A stretch of 64,000 nucleotides of DNA from Bacteroidales bacterium (GTDB lineage Bacteria > Bacteroidota > Bacteroidia > Bacteroidales > JAADJA01). A model generated the notes under the pieces. It was not told the DNA's origin, did no database searches, and saw nothing but the letters and a program-made list of their open reading frames with translations. Positions 53,101 to 61,689 of this stretch are shown here, one piece after another (position 1 is the stretch's first letter; the number at the start of each line of letters is the position of its first letter). The stretch lies in NCBI GenBank assembly GCA_021740645.1, contig JAIOZL010000017.1, positions 1-64,000 of the forward strand, in the 5' to 3' direction. The translations under genes and the position numbers were made by a program.

Positions 53101-53382
53101 ATTCGCATCCATAAGGTATACTTCCGTATTGCCATCATATTGGGCAGTAAATGCCACATGTTGGCCATTAGGTGAAAATCGTGCAAACATTTCATAACCA
53201 TCATCGTTTGTCAATTTTCGGGCAATGCCCCCATCTAAACCGCAGGTGTAAAGATCACCAGCATAAGAAAAAATTACCTGGTTATTATGAATAGTTGGAA
53301 ACCTTAAAAGACGGGCTTCATCTTGTGAATAACCCAATTGCAAACAAATGGATAATGCAATTAAAAATAATACTTGTTTCAT
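50137..53382 (-). CDS. Secreted tricorn-type protease (S41 family)
   Basis: The 1081-residue protein has a signal peptide (MKQVLFLIALSICLQLGYSQ), WD40/TolB-like propeller repeats with SPDG and SPDS loops (about 25-520), an acidic-basic Lys/Glu linker (549-573), and C-terminal C1/PDZ/S41 parts. H746 in VGHAYISGG and S968 in YSASDGD fit the tricorn catalytic His and Ser. The PDZ domain lies near 760-850. It should process peptides outside the cytoplasm; bacterial tricorns are usually secreted or periplasmic. A -7 box and the upstream gene's terminator sit just before it. Confidence 0.9.
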   Translation of the reverse strand: MKQVLFLIALSICLQLGYSQDEARLLRFPTIHNNQVIFSYAGDLYTCGLDGGIARKLTNDDGYEMFARFSPNGQHVAFTAQYDGNTEVYLMDANGSKPVRLTYTATLGRDDISDRMGPNNIVMSWKDNENIVYRSRKQSFNSFKGQLFLANINGGLSEELPLPAGGFCSYSPDGKKLAYNRVFREFRTWKYYKGGMADDVWIYDFKTKETINITNNEAQDIIPMWIGNEIYFLSDRDRTMNLFAYNLETGETRKVTQYTNYDIKFPSAGNNSIIYENGGYLYNFNIETQQANKINIQIAEDLYGSREVFKDASKSIDSWAISPDGKRLAFGARGDVWTVPAEHGMTRNLTESSGIHDRNVEWSPDGKYISYISDRTGEDEIYIQNQDGTEAAIKITSNSSNYKYNPIWSPDSKKLLWSDRNQNLQYVNVETKEITLVEHSPDGELGSYNWSPDSKWITYPLPAKEEMTRIWVYNLDTKEKNAVTDGWYSSGNPSFSSNGDYLFFSSSRDFNPIYSWVEWNHAYQDMQKLYFVTLRKDVENPFQPVNDEVEIKEEKKEEPKKEDDKKPEADKETITIDFNGIIDRILDIPGKAGYYYNISCIDNSVYYCMGNSKQESTKLMLYDLKKLKETEIGEYGSYIISADNKKMVINDKDKYGIIDLPKGNIKLSDFVDLSNMKALVNLKEEWNQIYNEAWRQMRDFFYDPGMHGVDWKAIHTKYEPLVPWINDRNDLNYIIGEMIGELSVGHAYISGGDKPSPERIKTGLLGARLSRDASGYYRIDKILKGENWTSSKKSPLTEVGVDVKEGDFITAVNGKPTNKMKDIYESLVGKARVQVELTINAKATEGGRKIIIEPISDESKLYYYNWVQNNIEKVSEATDGQVGYIHIPDMSAQGLNEFIKYYYPQLRKKALIIDDRGNGGGNVSPMIIERLRRELTLMRVSRNGTPYTSPAGLHYGPKVMLIDKYSASDGDLFPYQFKTLNMGTIIGTRSWGGVVGIRGSLPFIDGGDLRKPEFSSYHRDGSKFVIEGYGVDPDIELENDPAKEYEGIDEQLNKAIQVALDQLKEWPEDLPGVPEYPDKSK

Positions 53383-53403
53383 GAGTTTAAAATTTTGTTT
53401 TGA

Positions 53404-53432
53404 TAAAAAAAATTCTGCCGGAAAGCAGAATT
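53404..53432 (-). terminator. Terminator of the small secreted protein gene
   Basis: On the minus strand an 8-bp perfect stem AATTCTGC/GCAGAATT (53425-53432 and 53411-53418) with a 6-nt loop is followed by six Ts. It sits 22 bp before the tricorn ATG and next to a promoter box. Confidence 0.85.
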
Positions 53433-53440
53433 CAAAGGTA
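53433..53440 (-). promoter_or_regulatory. Putative -7 box of the tricorn-like gene
   Basis: The minus strand reads TACCTTTG, matching TAnnTTTG. It lies immediately upstream of the terminator stem, so a transcript starting about 7 bp downstream would begin inside that stem and could not form the full hairpin. Confidence 0.5.
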
Positions 53441-53494
53441 TGAAAGAATATTCAATTAGTCTATCCTGTCTTACAGTTTAACAGTTTAAGCTTA

Positions 53495-54109
53495 CTAATC
53501 GCAGGCTTCTTTGTATTTTTCCAATGCTACCAGAAAGTAAGTAGTAATATTGTTACTTATATCCGGGTTCATTTCTTCCTTGCCGGTAAAATTTGAATAA
53601 TTTTTCCAGGCCTCACATTTATTCCCTTTATTAAGGTTATCCTGTGCAAGGGCAATAGTATAAATTAGATTTACCGTTTTACTCTGAGGATTTTTCATCA
53701 GCGCCATTTCAAGTATAGGCAATCCGTTAGTAGTTTTACCTGATTCATCTATGAGGGTAAGGTATCCAAGGCAAAATAATTCATCGCCATTGAGTAGATT
53801 TAAGTCCATACTGGAAAAATCTACGCCATATTTACGTGCTAAAAATTGCTGAAATGTAGAGGCATTCCTCTTCGGTTTTTCAGAAACAGCAAATGTATTA
53901 ATAACTGCTGCTTTCTGATCAATGGAGTTATTCTCATCCATAAGAAAAGGAATCACAAGCCCATTAAGTTCACCCGTTTGATCAGCAATACCAACCTCTT
54001 CTATACTAGAATAATCCTGGTAAAAGCTTATTAAGGAAACCGGAGGATCTGAAGCAAAAATTTGTGACAATGCAAAAAATAAAGTAAGGCTAAATAATGA
54101 CTTTTTCAT
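53495..54109 (-). CDS. Small secreted hypothetical protein
   Basis: The 204-residue protein starts at ATG 54109 with a signal peptide (MKKSLFSLTLFFALSQIFAS). The mature part is helical and acidic with GDELFCLGYLTLIDESG and an EKYKEACD C terminus; it may resemble TPR-like helical repeats (YTIALAQDNLNKGNKCEAWKNYSNF). Two or three Cys residues are present. No family is recognised. The longer TTG/ATG frame from 54130 is less likely as the signal starts with KKS. It has a clear promoter and its own terminator. Confidence 0.65.
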   Translation of the reverse strand: MKKSLFSLTLFFALSQIFASDPPVSLISFYQDYSSIEEVGIADQTGELNGLVIPFLMDENNSIDQKAAVINTFAVSEKPKRNASTFQQFLARKYGVDFSSMDLNLLNGDELFCLGYLTLIDESGKTTNGLPILEMALMKNPQSKTVNLIYTIALAQDNLNKGNKCEAWKNYSNFTGKEEMNPDISNNITTYFLVALEKYKEACD

Positions 54110-54127
54110 GATGTATTGTTTTGATAG

Positions 54128-54157
54128 CAAAGATACAATTAATTAGTATACAGACAA
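54128..54157 (-). promoter_or_regulatory. Promoter of the small secreted protein gene (TTG-N19-TATCTTTG)
   Basis: Minus strand TTG at 54155-54157, 19 bp, then TATCTTTG at 54128-54135, a full match to the Bacteroidota promoter. The ATG (54109) is 18 bp further on. Confidence 0.75.
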
Positions 54158-54218
54158 TCATAGTGTGGTGGTTGGTTGCCTGATAATGATGTATAAATTT
54201 CGTTAAAAGTCAACTGAC

Positions 54219-57200
54219 CTAAATCCATCTCACAAGGCAAAAATCCTGCCGGTGCGGAAGGAGCTCATGTTCAGGGTAAATCCTGAATGCAAAATCAAAT
54301 ACCCCCGAATCTGCAATGTTTAATTTGCAGGAATAGATTGAATCTGCATCTTTTTTCCCGGTAAGGTTCAGTTTAATGACTTTATAAATTTTTGTTATTT
54401 TTTCAATTTCCTTTTGTCCGAGAACAATATCAACCCCAATATTTTCAGGTTTAACACCATTGGTGTCAATTCTTACTTCCACTTCAAAGTCTTCGCCAAG
54501 ATCAATAGGGTTGATAGAAGAATCAGGCAAACGAATGCCCTTGATGTCAATATCATTCCATTTGCTTTCAATGTCCTGCTTCCATTTTTTAATTTCACGG
54601 GCAAGCTTAAAATCATCTTTCCTCAGCAATTCGCGGCGTTCAAAAAGGGTAGAATAGAATTTTTCATAATAATCATTGAGCATTCTTTGCATGGTAAAAT
54701 GAGGAGCTATGCCTGCAATGTTGTTCTTTATGTACCCCACCCATCCATGTGAAAGGCCTTGTTTATCCCTATCGAAATATAAAGGCATGATCTCTTCTTC
54801 CAGAAAGCGGTATATGATCTCTGCATCCAGTTCGTCCTGGAAGGACTGGTTTCCATAAGTCTTTGACTCCTGTATTGCCCATCCGGCATTTTGTTTGTAG
54901 CCCTCGGCCCACCATCCATCCAATACACTGAAATTAAGGACCCCATTCATCACTGCTTTTTCACCACTTGTGCCAGAGGCTTCAAGAGGGCGTGTTGGGG
55001 TGTTCAACCAAATATCCACTCCCGAAACGAGTTTCCGGGCAACACCCATATCGTAATTCTCAAGGAAAATGATCTTGCCAATAAATTGGGGCAATTTTGA
55101 AATTTCATAAATCCGCTTGATCAAATCCTGGCCAGGACGATCATTTGGGTGGGCTTTGCCAGCAAAAAGAAAACGCACCGGCATTTTTTCACTATTGGTA
55201 ATCTCCTCCAGTTTTTCAAGGTTAGTAAAAAGTAGATGAGCTCTTTTATAAGTGGCAAACCTCCGTGCAAAGCCAATGTATAATGCATCTTCCAGAATAC
55301 CCTCCATGGTTTTATAGATAAATGAGGGAGTCTCCTGACGTGCCAGTAAATCTTTGATATGTTTCTTCCGTAAATACTGGATTAATTCACTTTTGGCTTT
55401 TTTTCGCTGATCCCATATATCGGTATCCGGAACATTGATAATCTTTTTCCAGGTCTCTGGATTTGATTGTGTATGGATATGGTTTTGACCGAAATGGTTC
55501 AAATAGAAATTTTGAATATTTCCATTTGCCCAGGTCGGATAATGCACCCCGTTAGTCACATGGCCAATATGAAGTTCTTCAGGAAAATATCCCTTATAAA
55601 GGTCAACAAACATTTCCCTTGAAACTCTTCCATGAATTTTACTTACGCCATTCATCTCCTGTGACAGGTTAGCGGCGAGTACGCTCATCGAAAACTTTTC
55701 ATGGGGATTCCCCGGGTGGAATTTACCGAGGTCCATAAACTGTTCCCAGCTTATATTCAAACGGTCGGCATAATGTGGGATATAGGCCCGCAGGATATCT
55801 TCTGTGAAGGTATCATGGCCGGCAGGAACAGGTGTATGGGTAGTAAAAAGTGAAGTTCCGCGGATATATTCCAGTGCTGTTTTGAAATTCATGGCATGGT
55901 CTTCTACCATTTGGCGCAGCCGCTCAAGTCCGGCAAAAGCAGCATGGCCTTCATTCAGGTGATATATATCGGGTTGTAATTTCTGCTGGAATAAAAACCT
56001 TACCCCACCTACGCCAAGTAAAAGTTCTTGCTTGAACCGGTTATGCCAGTCACCCCCATAAAGGTGGTGTGTAATGGAGCGGTCCTCCATGGAGTTTTCT
56101 TCAATGTCGGCATCCAGAAGATAAAGGTTAATCCGGCCAACTTTTACCTGCCAGACTTTTGCATAAAGTGTGCGGCCAGGCATAGCAATGCTTATCTTTA
56201 CCCAGGTGTCATCATCATTGCGCACAGGGTGAAGAGGTAGGTCGGTATATTTTTGAGCTTTACTATCTGCATTTTGATCACCAAAAATTGAAAGGCTTTG
56301 CGAAAAATATCCATAGCGGTACATTAACCCGATACCCACAAGATTTTTATTTGAATCGCTTGCTTCCTTTAAATAATCACCTGCTAAAATACCCAGGCCA
56401 CCTGAATAGGTCTTTAATGACTCATGCAAGCCAAATTCCATACTGAAATATCCGACCTTTTCTGAGGGTTTTTGACTTTCAAGCTCCATATAGGCCTTAA
56501 ATGAAGAATAGACCTGCTCAAGCATTTGCATAAAATCGAGATCCGATTTTAAAGTTTTTAACTTTTCAAATGAAAGGTTATTAAGCAAAGCCACAGGGTT
56601 GTGCCCTGTTTCTTCCCATTTTTGCGGATCGATGGACTCAAAAAGTTCGGCTGCTTTATAATTCCAGCACCACCATAAGTTCATAGATAATTCTTTCAAT
56701 GGTTCCAATTCTTCAGGAATCCGGCTTCGGATATAAAACCTCTTCCAGCCTGGTTTTTCTTTGATATCAGCTTCTGAAATATCAAAATCTACCGTGGTTT
56801 TCATTTGAAACTTGTGGGCTCGTCCTCTTACTGTTTCTTCCGCAATTTTATAGGCTTCAGTATAATGAGCTGCCAGGATATTCCAGTGAAGTTGGTCAGA
56901 AATTTTATAGGCTTCCTCTGAGGTCTTTTGGTAAGATTTCTCATTCAGTTGCGAATAGAAAAGGATTTTCTGTGTGATGTCCCTAACAAATTCGTCGTAA
57001 TTATTTTCGGTACGATTAAGCACACTTACAGATGACTCCGGTGTTTTATATTTTTGTGCTACCCATAAACCGAAGCCGGCCAATGTAGTGGTTATTGTAG
57101 GAATCCTGAATGCAATACTTTCGAGAGGAGTATATCCCCATGGTTCATAAACAGAGGGGAAAACGGTGAGGTCAAATCCATTTAAAAACTCGTAATAATG

Positions 57201-58469
57201 CTGGTTGAAAACACCATCCTTTCCGTCGAGGTAAACAGGGACAAATATTATTTTAACCTTACTTTCAGCTCCGTTGTTTAGGTTTTTCTCAAGAATTCGG
57301 TTGATGTTCGGGTCGTGGAACTTATCCCTCAGTAAATGCGATAGGTATTTATTTGTAAGGGGTTGTTTAAAATCAGGCTGATTATTGAGCCTTGAAACGA
57401 CATCCGGGTCAGGCCCTGCGTGATTACCCGGTACAGCAATTATTCCCACGATCTGTCTGTTAAGGCCGGCAGATGATTGGTTTAAATTTGCCAGAGCATC
57501 TATAAATGCATCCAGTCCTTTATTTCTGAATTCATACCTTCCGCTGGTCAGCACCAATAATGCATCTTCTTTTATTTTTTGATTTAAAATAGCCTCTGTT
57601 ACATGGATTATTTTGGCCCTGCTTTTTGCTTTTTGGATGTCAAATTCTTCATCCTTTGGGGCAAACGAACCTGAAAACCCATTAGGGGTTATAACATCTA
57701 CTTCCTTTTGCAGTAAATACTTGCATTCAATTGCAGTAATATCACTCACTGTAGTAAACACATCGGCCTGAGCTGCAGCATTAAGTTCTAATGACTGCTT
57801 GGATACCACTTGCAATCTTTTCGCCATTTCCGAAGGAATAATGGATTCCATTTCTTTATAGAAGGGGACATTATTGCTTGTCATTGACCTTCCGAGGGTA
57901 GTAGCATGGGTTGTGAAAATAGTACCTATCTGGGGAGCATTTTTCTTAAGGTAAAGAATTCCGGCACCTGTCATCCATTCATGAAAATGGGCCAAAACAA
58001 TATCATTTTGCCTCACATAAAAATTATAAAAACTATGAATTGTTTTCCCTGCCGCATAACCAAAAAGAGCAGGTTCAGTATAATCCCAGCCTCCTGTTAA
58101 CGAATCCAGTTTGTAGGTTTCCCATAAGGAAGCAAAAATTTTATCCTTCTCAGCAAAAAGAGGAGTAAAGTTTACCAATATTGCCAAGGGCTTACCGGGG
58201 ATATTCCAGTACCCAATGCGCAAACGTAATCCTTCTTTCTCCGCTTGATCAACCCAAGCCTTAAACACGGTTTTATCCTCAACAAAATCGGGATTTTCTC
58301 TGGTTTCTTTCCAAACGTCGGGGCCAATAAATATGTATTTATCACTGGAACTATCTTTAACCGAGAGATACTTTGATGCAAGAACAGTGTAAATTCCACC
58401 TACTTTATTACATACCTCCCAGCTTACTTCAAATAAAACATCGGGTTTTATATATTGTGTATTTTCCAT
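54219..58469 (-). CDS. Glycogen synthase (GT3-like) fused to alpha-glucan phosphorylase (GT35)
   Basis: The 1416-residue protein joins two enzymes of glycogen metabolism. Residues 1-560 are GT3-like: WEVCNKVGGIYTVL at the start and FPSVYEPWGYTPLES near 440. Residues 570-660 are the DUF3417 lead-in (FYIRSRIPEELEPL) and about 670-1310 the phosphorylase with PLP lysine K1171 in EASGTSGEKAVMNG. Residues 1330-1416 are a beta-rich tail, maybe carbohydrate-binding. Such fusions are known in Bacteroidota and put synthesis and breakdown on one chain. The 491-bp gap before it holds a -7 box and hairpins. Confidence 0.9.
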   Translation of the reverse strand: MENTQYIKPDVLFEVSWEVCNKVGGIYTVLASKYLSVKDSSSDKYIFIGPDVWKETRENPDFVEDKTVFKAWVDQAEKEGLRLRIGYWNIPGKPLAILVNFTPLFAEKDKIFASLWETYKLDSLTGGWDYTEPALFGYAAGKTIHSFYNFYVRQNDIVLAHFHEWMTGAGILYLKKNAPQIGTIFTTHATTLGRSMTSNNVPFYKEMESIIPSEMAKRLQVVSKQSLELNAAAQADVFTTVSDITAIECKYLLQKEVDVITPNGFSGSFAPKDEEFDIQKAKSRAKIIHVTEAILNQKIKEDALLVLTSGRYEFRNKGLDAFIDALANLNQSSAGLNRQIVGIIAVPGNHAGPDPDVVSRLNNQPDFKQPLTNKYLSHLLRDKFHDPNINRILEKNLNNGAESKVKIIFVPVYLDGKDGVFNQHYYEFLNGFDLTVFPSVYEPWGYTPLESIAFRIPTITTTLAGFGLWVAQKYKTPESSVSVLNRTENNYDEFVRDITQKILFYSQLNEKSYQKTSEEAYKISDQLHWNILAAHYTEAYKIAEETVRGRAHKFQMKTTVDFDISEADIKEKPGWKRFYIRSRIPEELEPLKELSMNLWWCWNYKAAELFESIDPQKWEETGHNPVALLNNLSFEKLKTLKSDLDFMQMLEQVYSSFKAYMELESQKPSEKVGYFSMEFGLHESLKTYSGGLGILAGDYLKEASDSNKNLVGIGLMYRYGYFSQSLSIFGDQNADSKAQKYTDLPLHPVRNDDDTWVKISIAMPGRTLYAKVWQVKVGRINLYLLDADIEENSMEDRSITHHLYGGDWHNRFKQELLLGVGGVRFLFQQKLQPDIYHLNEGHAAFAGLERLRQMVEDHAMNFKTALEYIRGTSLFTTHTPVPAGHDTFTEDILRAYIPHYADRLNISWEQFMDLGKFHPGNPHEKFSMSVLAANLSQEMNGVSKIHGRVSREMFVDLYKGYFPEELHIGHVTNGVHYPTWANGNIQNFYLNHFGQNHIHTQSNPETWKKIINVPDTDIWDQRKKAKSELIQYLRKKHIKDLLARQETPSFIYKTMEGILEDALYIGFARRFATYKRAHLLFTNLEKLEEITNSEKMPVRFLFAGKAHPNDRPGQDLIKRIYEISKLPQFIGKIIFLENYDMGVARKLVSGVDIWLNTPTRPLEASGTSGEKAVMNGVLNFSVLDGWWAEGYKQNAGWAIQESKTYGNQSFQDELDAEIIYRFLEEEIMPLYFDRDKQGLSHGWVGYIKNNIAGIAPHFTMQRMLNDYYEKFYSTLFERRELLRKDDFKLAREIKKWKQDIESKWNDIDIKGIRLPDSSINPIDLGEDFEVEVRIDTNGVKPENIGVDIVLGQKEIEKITKIYKVIKLNLTGKKDADSIYSCKLNIADSGVFDFAFRIYPEHELLPHRQDFCLVRWI

Positions 58470-58960
58470 TTTCTATTTTAATTGATATTTAAGTATTCCA
58501 CTACTTGAAAACAGGCAACAAAGATAGTTTGTTCTCTTTAACATTTATAGGAAAATCAATAACTTTTAATTAATTTTTTAATGAAAAAAAATTAAAGTAA
58601 ATAAAAGTGAATCAGGGTTTTAGATATTTCGTAAAATGAGCAATTGAACAACATATTTATGTAAAAAGGGATAACAATTTGTAAACCAATTTGATTGATA
58701 AATGTTTAATTTGAAATCTTTATCATAGTTTTTTGCGATACTTTTATCATTATATCGTACTGTCTTTCTGTCAACAAAAATTCATTCATCAACATCATTC
58801 CTGTAAAGAACCCCATAACAACAACCTTTGTTTTTACAGGACAGGGGAGGTTACCGAAGGTAAATTATTGCAGCCATTACCTTTGGATATGCAAGGTTTC
58901 GGAAATAAATGATGAAGAAAGAAAATTTATGAAAATGGCCCTTGATGCAGGGAGTTGAAC
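58470..58960. other. 491-bp intergenic region with structured DNA
   Basis: AT-rich and free of convincing genes. It contains a minus-strand -7 box (58519-58526) near the glycogen gene, a perfect 8-bp stem CCTGTAAA/TTTACAGG (58800-58807 with 58833-58840) and a second 10-bp stem with one G-T pair (58854-58863 with 58877-58886). A 36-codon open frame (58706-58816, minus) lacks support. It could be a 5' leader, a small RNA locus or spacer. Confidence 0.5.
58519..58526 (-). promoter_or_regulatory. Putative -7 box of the glycogen fusion gene
   Basis: The minus strand reads TATCTTTG, 49 bp before the ATG. The -33 TTG is missing at the normal distance. Confidence 0.45.
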
Positions 58961-60751
58961 CTACATTTTATCAGGCACCTCAATGCCTAGTAACGACATC
59001 GCACTTTTAATTATTTTCCCGGTTTGCCAGCTTAATAAGATCCTGAAATTAGATATCTCCGGTTCAACCCTTTTAAGGATAGGTGTATCCTGGTAATAAT
59101 GATTGAAGGCTTTTACCAATTCAAAACAATAGTTGGCAATAACGGCCGGACTATAATTTTCTGCCGCAAGTTTTATTGTTTCAGGCCATTCATAAAATAA
59201 CCTGATGATTCCATATTCCTCCTCATTGATTGAAACTTTCGAGTAATCAACCTGTGTTAAATATTCTTCAGGAGTATTCCCTGCTTTTCTGAAAATAGAT
59301 TGTATCCTGGCATAGGTATATTGAATAAATGGCCCGGTATTCCCGTTAAAATCAATAGATTCTTCAGGATTGAAAAGCATATTTTTCTTTGGGTCCACTT
59401 TTAACATATAATACTTCAATGCACCCAGTCCAATGATGTTGTACAAGCTCGTAAGTTCCTCATCCGGAAAGTCTGCTGTTTTACCTAAGTCCTCTGTTGT
59501 TTTCTTTGCAGTTTTAAACATTTCATCCATTAGGTCATCCGCATCTACAACTGTACCTTCGCGGGATTTCATTCTGCCATCAGGTAATTCAACCATTCCG
59601 TATGATAAATGGTGAATGATGTCATACCATGGGAGATTGAGTTTCTGAATAATTTTTTTAAGCACCTCAAAATGATAAATCTGCTCATTGCCTACTACAT
59701 AAACAAGCTTCTGAGGATTATGGGCATCAAACCTTCGTATCGCTGTTCCTATGTCTTGTGTCATGTAAACAGAAGTGCCATCTTTCCTCAATAACAATTT
59801 TTCATCCAGGCCTTCATCTGTCAAGTCGATCCAGACAGAATTATCACTTTTGGCAAAAAATATTTCTTTTGTTAAACCCTCTAGAACAATTTCTTTGCCC
59901 TCAAGGTATATCTTCGATTCATAATTAATTTCATCGAAATCAACGCCAAGTCTTTTGTAGGTTGCATCAAAGCCTTCATAAGCCCATTGGTTCATGGTAC
60001 GCCAAACCAATAATATATCCTCGTCTGCCTTCTCCCATTTTTGTAGTAGCTTCTGAGCTTCTTTCATGAGAGGTGCTTCAGTAAAGGCATCTTTATCGGT
60101 AAATCCACGGTGAACCAGTTCCTGGATTTGGTCTTTATGTTTTTTATCAAAAAGAACATAATACTTACCCACAAGGTGGTCGCTTTTTATCCCTGATGAT
60201 TCAGGCGTTTCACCATCCCCCCATTTCATCCAGGCCAACATCGATTTGCAGATATGAATTCCCCTATCATTTACCAGGTTAACTTTAATCACTTTATTGC
60301 CGGCTGCTTTTAATATCTGGGATATGGAGAAGCCCAATAAATTATTCCTGACATGGCCCAGGTGCAAAGGTTTATTGGTATTGGGTGAAGAATATTCAAC
60401 AACCAGTGGTTTGCCTGATTTGTAAGGTGTAAAACCAAATTTATCATCCTTTAAAATGGACTGGAAAAAATTTAGCCAATATGCTCCGCTCACCTCCAGG
60501 TTTAAAAACCCTTTGATAACATTGAAGTTTTCAATTTCATCCATTGATTGGATAAGATAATTACCAATTTCATCAGCTGTTTCAGATGGGTTTTTCTTCG
60601 AAAACTTTAGAAGAGGAAATACAACTAAAGTGAAATCGCCGCTAAAGTCACGATTCGTCTTTTCTATCTGGATAAACCCGACCTCAACCACCTGTCCATA
60701 AAGTATTTTAAGCGCTTCAATCGTTTTCGCTTGAATTTTTAGCTGGAGCAT
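58961..60751 (-). CDS. argS: Arginine--tRNA ligase
   Basis: The 596-residue class I synthetase shows the HIGH-type motif HLGH in NKPLHLGHVRNNLLG and the KMSKS variant KSREG in MKSREGTVVDADDL, as is usual for bacterial ArgS. The N-terminal Add-1 domain (about 1-110) and C-terminal DALR-type anticodon domain are complete. It has a TAATTTTG box 16 bp upstream and is monocistronic. Confidence 0.97.
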   Translation of the reverse strand: MLQLKIQAKTIEALKILYGQVVEVGFIQIEKTNRDFSGDFTLVVFPLLKFSKKNPSETADEIGNYLIQSMDEIENFNVIKGFLNLEVSGAYWLNFFQSILKDDKFGFTPYKSGKPLVVEYSSPNTNKPLHLGHVRNNLLGFSISQILKAAGNKVIKVNLVNDRGIHICKSMLAWMKWGDGETPESSGIKSDHLVGKYYVLFDKKHKDQIQELVHRGFTDKDAFTEAPLMKEAQKLLQKWEKADEDILLVWRTMNQWAYEGFDATYKRLGVDFDEINYESKIYLEGKEIVLEGLTKEIFFAKSDNSVWIDLTDEGLDEKLLLRKDGTSVYMTQDIGTAIRRFDAHNPQKLVYVVGNEQIYHFEVLKKIIQKLNLPWYDIIHHLSYGMVELPDGRMKSREGTVVDADDLMDEMFKTAKKTTEDLGKTADFPDEELTSLYNIIGLGALKYYMLKVDPKKNMLFNPEESIDFNGNTGPFIQYTYARIQSIFRKAGNTPEEYLTQVDYSKVSINEEEYGIIRLFYEWPETIKLAAENYSPAVIANYCFELVKAFNHYYQDTPILKRVEPEISNFRILLSWQTGKIIKSAMSLLGIEVPDKM

Positions 60752-60767
60752 AATACTTGTTTTGCTG

Positions 60768-60775
60768 CAAAATTA
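60768..60775 (-). promoter_or_regulatory. Putative -7 box of argS
   Basis: The minus strand reads TAATTTTG followed by C, 16 bp before the start codon; no -33 TTG is at the expected place. Confidence 0.5.
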
Positions 60776-60904
60776 CACTAAAATTGGTCATATTACAGGC
60801 TAAATATTCTTAACTAACTATTATGTTTTTCACACCTTCCTATTTTGATAAAATATCGATAAAATGTTTTAACTAAATAAATTTCAACATTAAATAAAAA
60901 AATA

Positions 60905-60912
60905 TATCTTTG
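60905..60912 (+). promoter_or_regulatory. -7 box of the TPR gene
   Basis: TATCTTTG followed by CGCC, a strong Bacteroidota-type box, 20 bp before the ATG at 60933. Confidence 0.6.
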
Positions 60913-60932
60913 CGCCCAAATTCAAATTTACA

Positions 60933-61625
60933 ATGGCAAAGAAGAAAGATACTGCTGAAGAACGCATAGTTGCAGTAGAAGAAGCGTTAAGTAAAACGGA
61001 ACAGTTTATCGAAAACAACCAGAAGGTCATCACCTGGGTTGTTGGCGCATTAATCGTTGTGGTCCTTATCTTTTTCGGGTACAGGAAATTTATCCAGCTT
61101 CCAAAAGAGAATGCTGCTCAAATGGCAATTTTCCCTGCACAAAATTATTTTGAACAGGATTCCATCGATCTTGCCTTATTTGGAGATGGTGAAAATTACG
61201 GTTTCGTTGATGTAGCTGATGAATACAGCTCAACAGATGCGGGAAATCTCGCGAAGTACTATGCAGGGATTTGTTATCTTCAAAAGAATGAATACGAAAC
61301 GGCCATTGATTACCTTAAAAAATTTAGCAGTAGTGACCTTCTTTTACCTTCTATGGCTTTAGGAGCAATTGGGGATGCATATATGCAGTTAGGTGAAATC
61401 AATAAAGCAATTGATTATTACTTAGATGCTGCATCAAAAAATGCAAATGATTTTACCGGCCCTACTTTTCTCGTAAAAGCAGGATGGGCATACGAAATCA
61501 ACCAGGATTATAAAGATGCCATTGAAGTGTATACAAAGATAAAAAAGGAATATCCTACTTCGAGGGAAGCCAGAGAGATTGAGAAGTATATCGACAGGGC
61601 AAAAGCCCATACAGGGGAATTATAA
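60933..61625 (+). CDS. Tetratricopeptide membrane protein (YfgM-like)
   Basis: The 230-residue protein has a short cytoplasmic part, one transmembrane helix (about 34-52, VITWVVGALIVVVLIFFGY) and about three TPR repeats (for example NLAKYYAGICYLQKNEYETA, GDAYMQLGEINKAIDYYLDA, AGWAYEINQDYKDAIEVYT). The fold matches YfgM-like TPR proteins of the inner membrane, thought to act with secretion or quality-control factors. It stands before fmt but a terminator separates them. Confidence 0.85.
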   Translation: MAKKKDTAEERIVAVEEALSKTEQFIENNQKVITWVVGALIVVVLIFFGYRKFIQLPKENAAQMAIFPAQNYFEQDSIDLALFGDGENYGFVDVADEYSSTDAGNLAKYYAGICYLQKNEYETAIDYLKKFSSSDLLLPSMALGAIGDAYMQLGEINKAIDYYLDAASKNANDFTGPTFLVKAGWAYEINQDYKDAIEVYTKIKKEYPTSREAREIEKYIDRAKAHTGEL

Positions 61626-61648
61626 TTTTATACAAAGATATTTTGGAA

Positions 61649-61677
61649 ACCTGTTCAACACTGAGCAGGTTTTTTTA
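61649..61677 (+). terminator. Terminator of the TPR gene
   Basis: An 8-bp stem ACCTGTTC/GAGCAGGT (one G-T pair) with a 6-nt loop is followed by a run of T. It lies 24 bp after the TPR stop and 13 bp before the fmt ATG, so fmt needs its own start point. Confidence 0.75.
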
Positions 61678-61689
61678 TTTTTACAAACT

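Noticed and set aside
58721-58766. TTGACA and TATAAT-like boxes on the minus strand
   Set aside because: The spacing is only 14 bp and the Bacteroidota sigma factor uses different boxes, so this is likely chance.
58706-58816. 36-codon open frame on the minus strand before the glycogen gene
   Set aside because: No ribosome-binding site, no recognisable motif, and its start overlaps the hairpins. Short AT-rich frames of this size occur by chance.
58935-58965. A minus-strand GGTTCAACTCCC sequence resembling a tRNA T arm
   Set aside because: The TTCAACT loop matches, but the stem does not pair with a 7-nt loop, and no anticodon or D arm is present. It overlaps the end of argS.
61579-61689. Upstream extension of fmt
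   Set aside because: It overlaps the TPR gene and a terminator, and the extra residues are not like Fmt. ATG 61690 gives the standard start.
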